A DNA stretch of 64,000 nt from a virus: positions 1 through 64,000 of IMG/VR virus record IMGVR_UViG_3300011187_000003. One strand, 5' to 3'. The notes under the pieces were generated by a model, which saw nothing but the letters and a program-made list of their open reading frames with translations, did not search any database and was not told the DNA's origin. Both the position numbers and the translations under genes were made by a program. Numbering within the stretch: the first letter of the stretch is position 1; each line of letters starts with the position of its first letter. Of the stretch, positions 1 through 8,877 are shown piece by piece.

Positions 1-1371
1 AAAGTAATTACCTATGATAAAGCAGGAAATTCATCAGCTGATGGTTTTTATACCATGACTACAGATGATATTACTGAGCCTGTAATTGGCTACAATGTAA
101 ACTCTACTAGCTGGCAAAACACTGATGTAGACGAAACAGTTAATGTAGATGATGCAGGAGGCTCAGGAGTAGCAAACGCATGGTATAAGTGGACTAATTC
201 AGCCACACAACCTACTGATGGATGGGTAGTAATGGGTACAACTACAGACTTCTCTACACCACAATCACAGGAAGGTAAATGGTACTTACACATAAAAGCT
301 ACTGATAACTATGATAACACAGCGTACGACTACTCAGGAGCCTATAAGATTGATAAAACAGTACCAACTATCTCATCTACTAATATCTCAATTGACTCCC
401 CTACTGGCATTTATGATACATATACAGCTACAGTAACATGGACTATTGAAGATGACAGAGCAGGAGTAGATAGAACAGAGATAGGCTTTTATGTAGATGG
501 AACATGGTATTATGATGAGACCAACTTACCTGATGGAATAACAGCAGATATAGATATGGATAATGTAACAGGTAATGGTAGTAAGACAGCTACATTTAGT
601 AATGTACCTAGAGAGATTGATATTGCCACTAGTTGGCAAGGGTATGACATTGCGACTAATGAAACAGTTGAAGAGCAGAGTGAAACAGTTTATACACCTA
701 GAATATATGAAACATATACTACAGTTACACCAACTTCATATGAGATAGGAAAGACAGATACTTTAATTATTCCTACTGAATATGAAATAGGAATCACTGA
801 TAGTACTCAATCACCTAGTGAGTATATAATTGATGTGCTTTCAAAATCAACTTCAGCACCTAGTGTTTATGGAATAGGACTGACTCAAGCATCAACCATA
901 GCTCCTAGTGAATATGAGATAGGCATTACTGATTCAAAATCAGCCCCTAGTCTTTACGACATCATTGCCTTATATGATGAACCTATATTAGTTAGTGGTA
1001 AATACAAACAAGGCTTAAGAATAGGAACATCAGATATTGAGGTAGATGTTAGTGAATTTTCAGGTGGCTGGACAATGCACTTATTCAGAAGAGGAGAGCA
1101 AGATAAAGAATTTAGAGATATATTCGCTCTTTCAAGTGGGGATGTATATATAGATGGTGAAGTAGATGAATCCTATGACACTAGCTGGTTTACACACACT
1201 GAAGATAAAATAACAATTAAAAGTGGTGCAATAGATATAGATGAGTTATTAATTATACCATATGAATTAGTACCATCAGAGATAAAGACATTAACAGGTT
1301 CTGCTTTCTATGACACTAGTCCAAATATAACGATTGGCAAACCTAGTACAGCAAATATGGAGGTTTTATAA
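1..1371 (+). CDS. Tail-fibre/adhesin-like protein, 5' end outside window
   Basis: The reading frame is open from base 1, so the true start lies upstream and only the last 456 residues are seen. The first half resembles bacterial Ig-like modules rich in Thr, Asp and aromatic residues (WYKWTNS, GKWYLHIKATD), as in phage tail fibres and surface adhesins. The middle holds about six degenerate 15-17 residue repeats built on P(S/T)xYEIG (bases 715-965). The C-terminus is a different beta-rich region. It ends 1 base before the next tail gene, whose ribosome binding site lies inside its last codons. The function, part of the distal tail, is inferred from composition and position. Confidence 0.6.
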   Translation, partial: KVITYDKAGNSSADGFYTMTTDDITEPVIGYNVNSTSWQNTDVDETVNVDDAGGSGVANAWYKWTNSATQPTDGWVVMGTTTDFSTPQSQEGKWYLHIKATDNYDNTAYDYSGAYKIDKTVPTISSTNISIDSPTGIYDTYTATVTWTIEDDRAGVDRTEIGFYVDGTWYYDETNLPDGITADIDMDNVTGNGSKTATFSNVPREIDIATSWQGYDIATNETVEEQSETVYTPRIYETYTTVTPTSYEIGKTDTLIIPTEYEIGITDSTQSPSEYIIDVLSKSTSAPSVYGIGLTQASTIAPSEYEIGITDSKSAPSLYDIIALYDEPILVSGKYKQGLRIGTSDIEVDVSEFSGGWTMHLFRRGEQDKEFRDIFALSSGDVYIDGEVDESYDTSWFTHTEDKITIKSGAIDIDELLIIPYELVPSEIKTLTGSAFYDTSPNITIGKPSTANMEVL

Positions 1372-1372
1372 A

Positions 1373-2593
1373 ATGGCAAAGGTATATAAGGATATTTACA
1401 TAGATTGGGACTGGACTGGAGATAATAATTTACTGAAGGGGTTTAATGTTGGAATTACCCCTTCCAGTGGTGACCCTAAGCATGATGCAATTATTATTCA
1501 AAAGACAAGTGCAGAAAAAACTGATATAAAAGATAAAGGTACAGAGCAGTATGAACATATTTTTAGAAATGTAATACTAGAGAAAGGTGTTGAACATATT
1601 GCATGGGTACAGGCATTAACTGAAGGAGACGACAGTGACTGGTTAAGTACTAACAAAATGGTAGTAGCAGATGATGGAACAGCTACAGTTGCTACTACAG
1701 ATGCAGATGGTAATCCTATTACAGCTTCAAGTGGAGATGTAGTAATTGACAACAGTGGTATTAGTATTGCCAATGGTAAACTAACCATTAATGGCTCTCA
1801 AGGAGCTAGCCAAGATGATGTTAGCAGTACGAAAACAGATGTTGAGAATTATGCAGATGGTGTTGCTGATACTGCTGAGGAAAATGCCAAAAACTATGCA
1901 CAGGCTAAAATACCAAAATCTATGACAGCACCAAGTAACCCGAATGATGGTGACTTATGGATAGACATTACCCCCATCCCTAACATCTTAAAAAGATACG
2001 AGTCAGATACAACTAGTTGGGTTAAATTAACACCTACTAGCCCTAATGATGTAGGAGCAGAGGGAGAGATAATTAAATCTAGCACAGCACCAAATAGCCC
2101 CTATACAGGTAAGTTATGGGTAGATACATCTATGTCACCTAGTGCACTTAAAAGATACAATGGTACATCTTGGGAGACAACAAGAATAACTGATACATCA
2201 CAAGTAAACGATGGTGCAGGATTAGGAAGTACAGCAGATTGGACACAAGTTAATGATGATGGTGGTAAACCTGTAGATAATGCGACTCCTAATGATTTTG
2301 ATTTATATGTAGGAATAGGTGGTGGTGGAGATGTAAGGATAGACTCAGATGGGCTAACCATAAACAATGGAAAGTTAACCATTAATGGTTCTACTCCTGA
2401 TAAGACATCTGAGAATCATGCTAAAGACCAACATGACTTTGACCAGCTGGAAGGAAGTGCTGGTAAGATAACAATTAATAGTGATGGAATAACAGCAGAG
2501 AACAGTGATGGATATAAAACAGTTGATATTGGCTCTGAACAAGGGGATGCTTTCTTTTCAGGTGATGTTGTTGGAGCAGTATATAATGAATAA
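1373..2593 (+). CDS. Phage tail/minor structural protein
   Basis: The ATG at 1373 follows GGAGG at 1359-1363 with ideal spacing; an earlier in-frame ATG at 1334 lacks a site. The 406-residue protein contains two copies of a motif common in phage tail fibre and tail endopeptidase-associated proteins (GDLWIDI..LKRY and GKLWVDT..LKRYNGTSWE) and two copies of a GLTINNGKLTINGS-type strand-turn motif near residues 130 and 325. It ends with a sequence typical of trimerised fibre shafts (DAFFSGDVVGAVYNE). No signal peptide or membrane segment is seen. It probably forms part of the host-contacting tail apparatus with the gene before it. Confidence 0.6.
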   Translation: MAKVYKDIYIDWDWTGDNNLLKGFNVGITPSSGDPKHDAIIIQKTSAEKTDIKDKGTEQYEHIFRNVILEKGVEHIAWVQALTEGDDSDWLSTNKMVVADDGTATVATTDADGNPITASSGDVVIDNSGISIANGKLTINGSQGASQDDVSSTKTDVENYADGVADTAEENAKNYAQAKIPKSMTAPSNPNDGDLWIDITPIPNILKRYESDTTSWVKLTPTSPNDVGAEGEIIKSSTAPNSPYTGKLWVDTSMSPSALKRYNGTSWETTRITDTSQVNDGAGLGSTADWTQVNDDGGKPVDNATPNDFDLYVGIGGGGDVRIDSDGLTINNGKLTINGSTPDKTSENHAKDQHDFDQLEGSAGKITINSDGITAENSDGYKTVDIGSEQGDAFFSGDVVGAVYNE

Positions 2594-2616
2594 TTTAAAT
2601 AAATGTATAGTATTGG

Positions 2617-2645
2617 TTGAAAAAGTATAATGTTTTGTGTATAAT
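2617..2645 (+). promoter_or_regulatory. Class A promoter of the cysteine-repeat/radical SAM locus
   Basis: TTGAAA (2617-2622), a 17-base spacer ending TTGTG and TATAAT (2640-2645) followed by AATATTAG. The same family recurs at about ten other places on both strands. It gives the downstream locus transcription independent of the tail genes. Confidence 0.75.
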
Positions 2646-2679
2646 AATATTAGAAAAGGAAAGAGGGAGGTGATATTTA

Positions 2680-4170
2680 ATGTCATATTGTGGTTCAGGA
2701 GATACAACTTCTTGGACTGACCCCTCTTTGGTGGCAAATAAAGCATCAGTTAGAGGAATACATATGAGGGAGTTAAGGAAAGCAGTTCAAGAATTTCATG
2801 TAGAAACTGCAGGTGGTGATGCTGGCAAAAGAGTCATTTGGGATAAAAATGATAACAACTGCACAACAGGAGAGTCAACAAGTTCTCCTAATTATGGAGT
2901 TGTTGACAAGGTTACTACTATAAAAGCTAAACATATAACACAACTTAGAAATATTTTAGATTCATATTCTAATTTGCAGGGGTTCTCATCCTTCTATTGG
3001 GAAGAAGATGATGTTAGTGGTGGCATTACAAAAATTAGAGCTACACATATTAAAAGATTAAGAAATGCAGTTAACCTAATAGAAGAAAGGGGAGCGCTTA
3101 ATTGTGAAAACTGTCAAACTTCTTATGAATACAATCCATGTGGCTCATCATGCCAAACAACTTCAGAAACAAACCCTTGTCAAACATGTGAATCAGTAAT
3201 TGAAGGATATGATTGTGACTCAAATTGTCAGGTTTCTTGCCAAAGAACCTGCCAGCTATGTGAAGCTTGCACAGAGACTGGTTGTGAAACTGGTTGTGAG
3301 GTAGCATGTGAATCGACTTGTGAAAAATCATGTCAAACCTCTACACAAACTTGCTCTACATGCGATATAAGTTGTCAAACAGCATGTGAAACTGACCCAT
3401 GTCAAGTTTGCCAAAGTACCTGTGAGTCAAGTTGTCAAAGTGGCTGTGAAGATAGCTGTGAGGGTACATGTGAGAATACATGCGAAACTGCATGTGAAGA
3501 TAGCTGTCAGGCTACTTGTCAGTCAGTTTGCCAAACTCAATGTGAGGCTGATTGCCAACAGGCATGTGAGTTATTCTGTGAGACAACCTGCGAACAATCA
3601 TGTGAAAGCTCTTGTGACACAGGGTGCGAAGATGCCTGTGAGGAAGGTTGTGAAACTAGTTGTGAAGTAAGTTGTCAGGACAGTTGTGAAACTGGATGTA
3701 TGACAACATGTGAAATTGGTTGCCAAATGTCATGTGAGCTTATGTGTGAAGATGCATGTGAGATAAACTGCATGACTGCTTGTGAGACTGGTTGTCAACT
3801 TTTATGTGAAATGAGTTGCCAAACAACTTGTGAACAATATTGTCAAGTAGGCTGTGAGGTAAGCTGTGAAACAGGATGTGAAGTTTCTTGTGAGGAAGGC
3901 TGTGAGGTAAGCTGTGAAACAGGATGTGAAGTAAGTTGTCAGGACAGTTGTGAAACTGGATGTATGACAACATGTGAAATTGGGTGTGAAACTGGTTGTC
4001 AGGTTAATTGTCAATATGCTTGTGAGTATGAATCTCAGCACAGTGACCACAGTGACCACAGTGACCACAGTGACCACAGTGACCACAGTGACCACAGTGA
4101 CCACAGTGATTATTCAAATACATGGTCAGGAGATGCACCAGGATGTGGTACAGGTGATACAATTGGCTAA
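2680..4170 (+). CDS. Cysteine-tetrad repeat surface protein, probable substrate of the adjacent radical SAM enzymes
   Basis: The start follows GGGAGGTGAT. Residues 1-145 contain three copies of a module ending in (V/I)(R/K)xxHIxxLRxAV, known from cell-surface and RHS-type proteins. Residues about 145-455 are extraordinarily rich in cysteine: some 74 Cys, of which the last 52 form an unbroken run with exactly three residues between neighbours, usually CExx or CQxx. Then come eight SDH/SDY triplets, metal-ligand-like, and a short Gly-rich tail. No signal peptide is seen, in keeping with a virion protein. It sits directly behind tail genes and 22 bases before the first of three radical SAM genes. 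Inference: the cysteines are converted to thioether or related cross-links, or hold metal clusters, giving a rigid tail appendage. No characterised homologue is recognised. Confidence 0.8.
   Translation: MSYCGSGDTTSWTDPSLVANKASVRGIHMRELRKAVQEFHVETAGGDAGKRVIWDKNDNNCTTGESTSSPNYGVVDKVTTIKAKHITQLRNILDSYSNLQGFSSFYWEEDDVSGGITKIRATHIKRLRNAVNLIEERGALNCENCQTSYEYNPCGSSCQTTSETNPCQTCESVIEGYDCDSNCQVSCQRTCQLCEACTETGCETGCEVACESTCEKSCQTSTQTCSTCDISCQTACETDPCQVCQSTCESSCQSGCEDSCEGTCENTCETACEDSCQATCQSVCQTQCEADCQQACELFCETTCEQSCESSCDTGCEDACEEGCETSCEVSCQDSCETGCMTTCEIGCQMSCELMCEDACEINCMTACETGCQLLCEMSCQTTCEQYCQVGCEVSCETGCEVSCEEGCEVSCETGCEVSCQDSCETGCMTTCEIGCETGCQVNCQYACEYESQHSDHSDHSDHSDHSDHSDHSDHSDYSNTWSGDAPGCGTGDTIG
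4039..4110 (+). repeat. Tandem 9-bp repeat encoding (SDH)n
   Basis: Seven perfect copies of CACAGTGAC (4039-4101) plus an eighth ending in T, in frame inside the cysteine-repeat gene. Slippage would add or remove whole Ser-Asp-His triplets without breaking the frame. Confidence 0.95.
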
Positions 4171-4192
4171 AAAGAACAAAAGGAGGGGTATT

Positions 4193-5041
4193 TTGTACCT
4201 TGATTTACATATCACAAAAAGATGTAACTTAGATTGTAAACATTGCTATTTAAGCAGTAAAGAAAAAGAGCAGGGTAGTGATATGAGTTTTAAAGTACTA
4301 AAAAACATAGCAAATAATTACTTAAATATTAATCATCCTTCTACAGCAGAGAAAAGAATTATAATAAGTGGGGGAGAACCAACATTACACCCTGAAATTG
4401 ATAGATTTTTATCTTACATTAATAAAGTTTATGATGGAAGATTAATTATTCCCTCTAATGGAGTAGGTGTAAAGAGGCTGCTTGACACTGGAGCAGTCTC
4501 TAAACAAAATAGAATACAAATTAGCTTAGATGGCAATAAAAAAATACATGATTCTATAAGGGGAGAAGGTAGTTTTGGAACTGCTATAGAAGCGTTAAGG
4601 GAGCTAAAAAGAAGAGGGTTTAAAACACATATATTTTTTACTATCAACCAACATAATGAGCATACATTCTCAGAAGTTAAGAGGATAGCAAAAGGTCTTG
4701 GTGTAAAGGTCTTTCTTAATTACTACCATAGTGTAGACAACACAAAAGACAGCTTGGGGATGATAAGTAAGTCAAAGTTTATAAAATATTTAAAGAATTA
4801 TAACAATACAAATAAATGCTATTTAAATAATTGTGTTGCTGGGATAGAAGGATGTGTTGTTATGCCAAATGGTGAATATTATGACTGCACAAGGAACATG
4901 AAATACTTAGGAAAGTACCCATCAAAATTAGAAGAGGTTTTGTTGATGAGTAGAGCCAAGGACTATGACTATAAAAACCCTTGTAATACTTGTATGTCAC
5001 TAGAGGTTGATAATTTTGAATTTAGTTGTTTAGGAAGGTAG
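4193..5041 (+). CDS. Radical SAM enzyme 1
   Basis: The start is the TTG at 4193 after AAGGAGGGG; upstream frame-open sequence is the shadow of the cysteine-repeat gene. The 282-residue protein has the CxxxCxxC cluster motif at residues 11-18 (CNLDCKHC), then ISGGEPTLHPEI and ISLDGNKKIHD, as in radical SAM TIM barrels. The C-terminus carries further cysteines (CYLNNC, PNGEYYDCTRN, CNTCMS), like a short SPASM/Twitch domain binding an auxiliary Fe-S cluster. It is a clear paralogue of the next gene. Such enzymes generate a 5'-deoxyadenosyl radical, and SPASM members commonly modify ribosomally made peptides. Position suggests the substrate is the cysteine-repeat protein. Confidence 0.88.
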   Translation: MYLDLHITKRCNLDCKHCYLSSKEKEQGSDMSFKVLKNIANNYLNINHPSTAEKRIIISGGEPTLHPEIDRFLSYINKVYDGRLIIPSNGVGVKRLLDTGAVSKQNRIQISLDGNKKIHDSIRGEGSFGTAIEALRELKRRGFKTHIFFTINQHNEHTFSEVKRIAKGLGVKVFLNYYHSVDNTKDSLGMISKSKFIKYLKNYNNTNKCYLNNCVAGIEGCVVMPNGEYYDCTRNMKYLGKYPSKLEEVLLMSRAKDYDYKNPCNTCMSLEVDNFEFSCLGR

Positions 5042-5051
5042 GGGATAGATA

Positions 5052-5936
5052 TTGTTTATTGATTTACATGTGACTGAAAGATGCAACCTTAGATGTAAAC
5101 ATTGCTATCTTGATGAGGAGTACTTTGAGAATGGAAAGCAAATGTCATTTGATATGTACACTTCATTAGTAGATAAGCTTTACACAATGGAACACAAAGA
5201 TGACCATAGAAAGGTCTACTTAAGTGGTGGGGAATGTACTACCCACCCAAGAATTGGAGATATGATTAAGTATATTCATTATAAATATAATGATTCTATA
5301 GCAATGGTAACAAATGGCTATAAAATTCCTGAATTATTAAAGGGGACTGCACTTACCCCTGATGATGGCCTCTCTATTAGCCTAGATGGTAATAAAGAGG
5401 TTCATAATTGGGTAAGGGGGGATGGTTCCTTTCAACAGGTCAAAGAGGCACTAAAAGCTTTACAGAACCATAATCACCATAATTATAATTTACACCTTAC
5501 TGTTCATCAAAAAAACATAGACCAAGTTGAAGAGGTTTGTGAGTTTGGTAAAAAGTATGGCGCAGGTATGGTTGGGATTAACTTCTTTCAACCAGTTAGG
5601 GGAGAGGAGCATCCATTTGACTCTGTGTCACTAGACCAATATTGGGATGCAGTAGAAACTGCAAAAGAATATTTTGGTCACAAGAAATACAGGACACCAT
5701 GTTATGTGAATGGTTGTCATGCAGGAATAGATGCTCTAGCAATATTACCTGATGGTACTTATTGGGATTGTGCTAGAAACCAAAAAGAATTAGGTAAGTA
5801 TCCTGAAGATTTTGAAAAAGCTATATATAGAAACTTGCTTGAATTATATGGAAAAAGGGACTCTAGGGAAACATGCATGAAGGGATATGTGGAAACTATA
5901 GGAGAAATAAAAAACTATAAGGGAGAGGATAATTAA
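5052..5936 (+). CDS. Radical SAM enzyme 2, paralogue of enzyme 1
   Basis: TTG start at 5052, 10 bases after the previous stop. The cluster motif CNLRCKHC is at residues 11-18, exactly as in enzyme 1. Shared blocks include YLSGGECTTHPRI, ISLDGNKEVHN and the C-terminal CYVNGCHAGID with LPDGTYWDCARN. The paralogues arose by duplication but have diverged strongly, so they may act on different positions or as a pair. It lacks the CxxC near the end of enzyme 1, keeping only one Cys in RETCMKG, so its auxiliary cluster may differ. Confidence 0.88.
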   Translation: MFIDLHVTERCNLRCKHCYLDEEYFENGKQMSFDMYTSLVDKLYTMEHKDDHRKVYLSGGECTTHPRIGDMIKYIHYKYNDSIAMVTNGYKIPELLKGTALTPDDGLSISLDGNKEVHNWVRGDGSFQQVKEALKALQNHNHHNYNLHLTVHQKNIDQVEEVCEFGKKYGAGMVGINFFQPVRGEEHPFDSVSLDQYWDAVETAKEYFGHKKYRTPCYVNGCHAGIDALAILPDGTYWDCARNQKELGKYPEDFEKAIYRNLLELYGKRDSRETCMKGYVETIGEIKNYKGEDN

Positions 5937-5937
5937 T

Positions 5938-7248
5938 ATGGAGAACAATAACTTTAAGGAAATTTCAAACATTTCACTATTATTAACTGAGGATTGTAAC
6001 TTTAGATGTGAGTATTGCTTTATTGACAAAAACCCTAGTGAAATATCACTTGAAACTGCTAAAGATGCAGTTGATTGGCTGGTAGGGCAAAATGAAAATG
6101 ATAGATTACATATTAACTTTTTTGGAGGAGAACCAATGTTGAAGTTTGACCTAATCAAAAAAATTGTTCTATATGCAGAAAATAACTATGATAGACAATT
6201 TGGTTTTGGTGTAACAACTAATGGTTCTTTATTTAATGATGAAAGATTAGACTTCTTTGAAGAGCATAATATGTCAGCACTATTTTCTATAGATGGTATT
6301 GAAGAAGTACATAATAGACATAGGAAATATAAGGATGGCTCAGGAACTTTTAAAGATGTTGAAGAGAACATGAAAAAATGTGTAGAAAGAGGGATATCAA
6401 GAGTAGGTAGGCCAACATATACTCCTGAAACCTTACCACATTTATATGAAACAGTTAAATATCTACTGGATGAGATTGGGTTTAAGTCTGTATCACCAAC
6501 ACCAGCTGTAGATGGTTTCATTGAGTTTACTGAGGAAGATTATGAGGAGTATGACAAGCAATGGAAGAAAATTAATAAGTATTTTAAAGATAGCATCCTA
6601 ATGGAAGAGGATGTAGGTTTAGGGTATTACAGCAAATGCTTTAGACAGCATTTTGGACAACATAAAATGCAAACTCCATGTGGTGCAGGTAAAAAGTATG
6701 TAGGTATCAATCATAAAGGAGATATCTTTCCCTGTCACAGATTCGTGCAATGGCAAGAATGGAAGTTAGGTGATGTTTATGATGGCATAAAATATAATCA
6801 AAGAAGAAGTATTTTTCATGACTTTCATAATGATGATACTAGTGAAGAGTGCAGGAAGTGTGATAATAAATTCTGTGGTGGTGGATGTTTTGCAGTAAAC
6901 TATTCTACTACAGGAGATATTCATAAAACCAGTAAGGATAGCTGTAAGCTATCTAAATTACAGTGGGATAATGCAATGGATATTTATGAAGAGCTTAAGA
7001 TGTCAAATAAATTCCAACAAAAATATAGTCAATATATTGAAAATGCCCCTGAAGAAATAAAAGAAGAGATTGGGTATAATGATGAAGAAAAAAGAGATAA
7101 CAAACAAAGCAGGGACAAACAACAGTATCAATCCTCACAAAAGAGTAATGATATTGAGGAGCTAAAGAAAAGGGTTGATAATTTAGAGCAAGCAGTATCA
7201 TCAATTAGTAATATTATACTAGAAAATTCTAAGGAGGAAGGTAGATAA
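5938..7248 (+). CDS. Radical SAM/SPASM enzyme 3 with C-terminal coiled coil
   Basis: A 436-residue protein. CNFRCEYC at residues 20-27 binds the radical SAM cluster; NFFGGEPML and FSIDGIEEVHN are standard barrel motifs. A full SPASM domain follows (CGAG, GDIFPCHRF, CRKCDNKFCGGGC and a last Cys near residue 340), like the anSME, PqqE and Cys-rich-peptide maturase group. Unusually, about 90 extra residues follow, ending in a heptad coiled coil (ELKKRVDNLEQAV), perhaps for oligomerisation or substrate docking. It begins 1 base after enzyme 2 and is the best candidate for the cross-linking maturase. Distinguishing thioether formation from sulfatase-type maturation needs experiment. Confidence 0.88.
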   Translation: MENNNFKEISNISLLLTEDCNFRCEYCFIDKNPSEISLETAKDAVDWLVGQNENDRLHINFFGGEPMLKFDLIKKIVLYAENNYDRQFGFGVTTNGSLFNDERLDFFEEHNMSALFSIDGIEEVHNRHRKYKDGSGTFKDVEENMKKCVERGISRVGRPTYTPETLPHLYETVKYLLDEIGFKSVSPTPAVDGFIEFTEEDYEEYDKQWKKINKYFKDSILMEEDVGLGYYSKCFRQHFGQHKMQTPCGAGKKYVGINHKGDIFPCHRFVQWQEWKLGDVYDGIKYNQRRSIFHDFHNDDTSEECRKCDNKFCGGGCFAVNYSTTGDIHKTSKDSCKLSKLQWDNAMDIYEELKMSNKFQQKYSQYIENAPEEIKEEIGYNDEEKRDNKQSRDKQQYQSSQKSNDIEELKKRVDNLEQAVSSISNIILENSKEEGR

Positions 7249-7568
7249 TGACAAAAGTTATTTTAAAAGATGCAGACAACACAGAACTATTTAGTAAGGC
7301 AGATAGTGAGTTTGAAAAAGCAGAGATTCTTAAGAGAAAAAGAACCAATGAAGGAGTGGTAGAACTCTTCTCGTTAGAACTTCCAATAGGTCAAGACACA
7401 TTTTTAGAGCAATACAACTCTCTCTCAGAAGGTACTATTGTATTTTCTGATGAAGAGGCTGGAATAAACAAAGGGTTAGAAATTAATGAGGTTGATGAGT
7501 ACAAAATATCAACTAATAGAAGTGGTCAGCTTGTAGAGGTACTTAGTTTCGCAGGCCAAATTCAATAA
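7248..7568 (+). CDS. Small protein of the radical SAM operon
   Basis: 106 residues, overlapping the stop of radical SAM enzyme 3 by one base, so probably translationally coupled. It is mixed alpha/beta, acidic and soluble, without cysteines, signal or membrane segment. No family is recognised. It could be an accessory factor of the modification system or simply the last small tail protein before the lysis genes. Confidence 0.65.
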   Translation: MTKVILKDADNTELFSKADSEFEKAEILKRKRTNEGVVELFSLELPIGQDTFLEQYNSLSEGTIVFSDEEAGINKGLEINEVDEYKISTNRSGQLVEVLSFAGQIQ

Positions 7569-7639
7569 CTAAAAGGGGTGAGACTCCCCTCCTCTGTTTG
7601 CAGTTAAATATTCAGAATATTATGAAAAGGAGTGATAAT

Positions 7640-7858
7640 TTGGGAAGAGATAAGAAGTTACACTTTTTAGTTGGTGCTTTAATTGCCCTTATTGGTGGGG
7701 TTGTAATTTCCCCACTGACAGGCTTTATCTTAGCCTCTATAGCAGGAGTAGTTAAAGATGTTGGTTACGACCTAATACTAGACAAAGGGTGTTTTGAGGT
7801 ACTAGACATTGTTTACACAGTACTAGGGGGTTTATTAATATATATTATTTTAATTTAA
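7640..7858 (+). CDS. Small membrane protein, DUF2279/YfiM-like
   Basis: The TTG at 7640 follows AAAGGAGTGAT, the site used by the next genes; an ATG at 7622 lacks one. The 72-residue protein starts GRDKKLHFLVGALIA, the KxxHFxxG pattern of phage YfiM-like membrane proteins, and has two or three hydrophobic segments. Its position ahead of the amidase suggests a role in lysis or in the membrane, such as a holin-like protein. The function is unproven. Confidence 0.65.
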   Translation: MGRDKKLHFLVGALIALIGGVVISPLTGFILASIAGVVKDVGYDLILDKGCFEVLDIVYTVLGGLLIYIILI

Positions 7859-7871
7859 AAGGAGTGATTAA

Positions 7872-8438
7872 ATGATAATTGCACTAGATGCTGGACATGG
7901 GGCAAATGATGGGGGGGCTGTTGATGGAATAGGTGATGATGAGATTTACGAGGATGAGATTTACACTGAAGAAAGTGAGTTAGTATTAAGATACACTAAA
8001 GTACTTAAACAAAAGCTTGAAAGTAAATATGATATCTTACTCACTAGACATGACGATACATTTATCCCACTACATTGCAGAACAGATATAGCAGATGCTA
8101 ATGGAGCTGACCTATTTATCTCCATACATGCTAATTCTTTCTCAGACAGTGATGCAAAAGGTGCTGAGACGATTCATTACCCTACAAGTACAAAAGGCCA
8201 ACAGTTAGCTGTAACTGTACAGAATGGCCTTGTACGAGCCACAGGAGCAGTTGATAGAGGTACAAAGGGTAGAAATAACCTGTATGTACTTGAAGAAGTA
8301 CAAGCACCTGCAATATTAATTGAGTTAGGGTTTATATCAAACCCTGAAGAAGAAGAAAAATTACATAATGAAGAATATTTAGATAAAGCAACTAATGGAA
8401 TAGTTGAAGGAATTAACAAATACATAGAGAGGTGTTAG
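7872..8438 (+). CDS. Endolysin: N-acetylmuramoyl-L-alanine amidase (Amidase_3)
   Basis: 188 residues forming a single catalytic domain with no cell-wall-binding domain. Zinc ligands are visible as His9 (DAGHG), Glu34, His86 (SIHANS) and the catalytic Glu151 (LIELGF). It cleaves the amide between MurNAc and L-Ala in peptidoglycan. There is no signal peptide, so release should depend on a holin, and two or three small membrane genes are adjacent. An acidic insert follows the first zinc motif. Confidence 0.92.
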   Translation: MIIALDAGHGANDGGAVDGIGDDEIYEDEIYTEESELVLRYTKVLKQKLESKYDILLTRHDDTFIPLHCRTDIADANGADLFISIHANSFSDSDAKGAETIHYPTSTKGQQLAVTVQNGLVRATGAVDRGTKGRNNLYVLEEVQAPAILIELGFISNPEEEEKLHNEEYLDKATNGIVEGINKYIERC

Positions 8439-8439
8439 G

Positions 8440-8877
8440 ATGAGCGACTCCAACAAAAATAGTGAAGAGCTAGGTGGAATCAAAACAAATATTACACAAC
8501 TAAAGAAAAGAGTGGAAAAACTGGAGAATAGAATAAAGGAACTAGAAAGGAAGTTTAATAACTTAGATAAGTCACACTCTAGGTTAGAGACACTAACCTC
8601 AAATCTTTCAAGTAAGATTGGCAGTTTTGACGACAAGCTAGATAACATTGTCAAAGAGATTGAAAATTTGAATAAGCAGTTGGCTGTTAACTCCACAAGG
8701 CAAAATATAGAGAGAGAACAGCGCAACCAAGAGAGAGAGAGCAATAAACTTACAGACCAACTGCTTGATAAGAGGAATCGTACAATATTAATCCTTGTAG
8801 TGGGGTTAGTGTCAGCACTATTGATTAGTTTAGGAATGAATGTCAAAGATGTTGTTGAATTATTTAGTATTATCTAA
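8440..8877 (+). CDS. XhlA-like coiled-coil membrane protein
   Basis: 145 residues: a long heptad coiled coil (residues 15-100) followed by one C-terminal transmembrane helix (TILILVVGLVSALLISLG). This is the architecture of phage hemolysin XhlA-type proteins, which work with holins. It starts 1 base after the amidase stop, so it belongs to the lysis operon. Confidence 0.7.
   Translation: MSDSNKNSEELGGIKTNITQLKKRVEKLENRIKELERKFNNLDKSHSRLETLTSNLSSKIGSFDDKLDNIVKEIENLNKQLAVNSTRQNIEREQRNQERESNKLTDQLLDKRNRTILILVVGLVSALLISLGMNVKDVVELFSII

Noticed and set aside
3386-4104. Several long frames on both strands inside the cysteine-repeat gene (for example 3386-3670 plus, 3802-4104 minus)
   Set aside because: They are shadows of the repeat: period-12 DNA keeps all frames open. 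No ribosome sites, and the translations are low-complexity VTVVTV-type sequences.
7574-7590. AGGGG/CCCCT hairpin as a terminator
   Set aside because: Short stem without a T-run, in a tightly spaced operon; read-through is expected.
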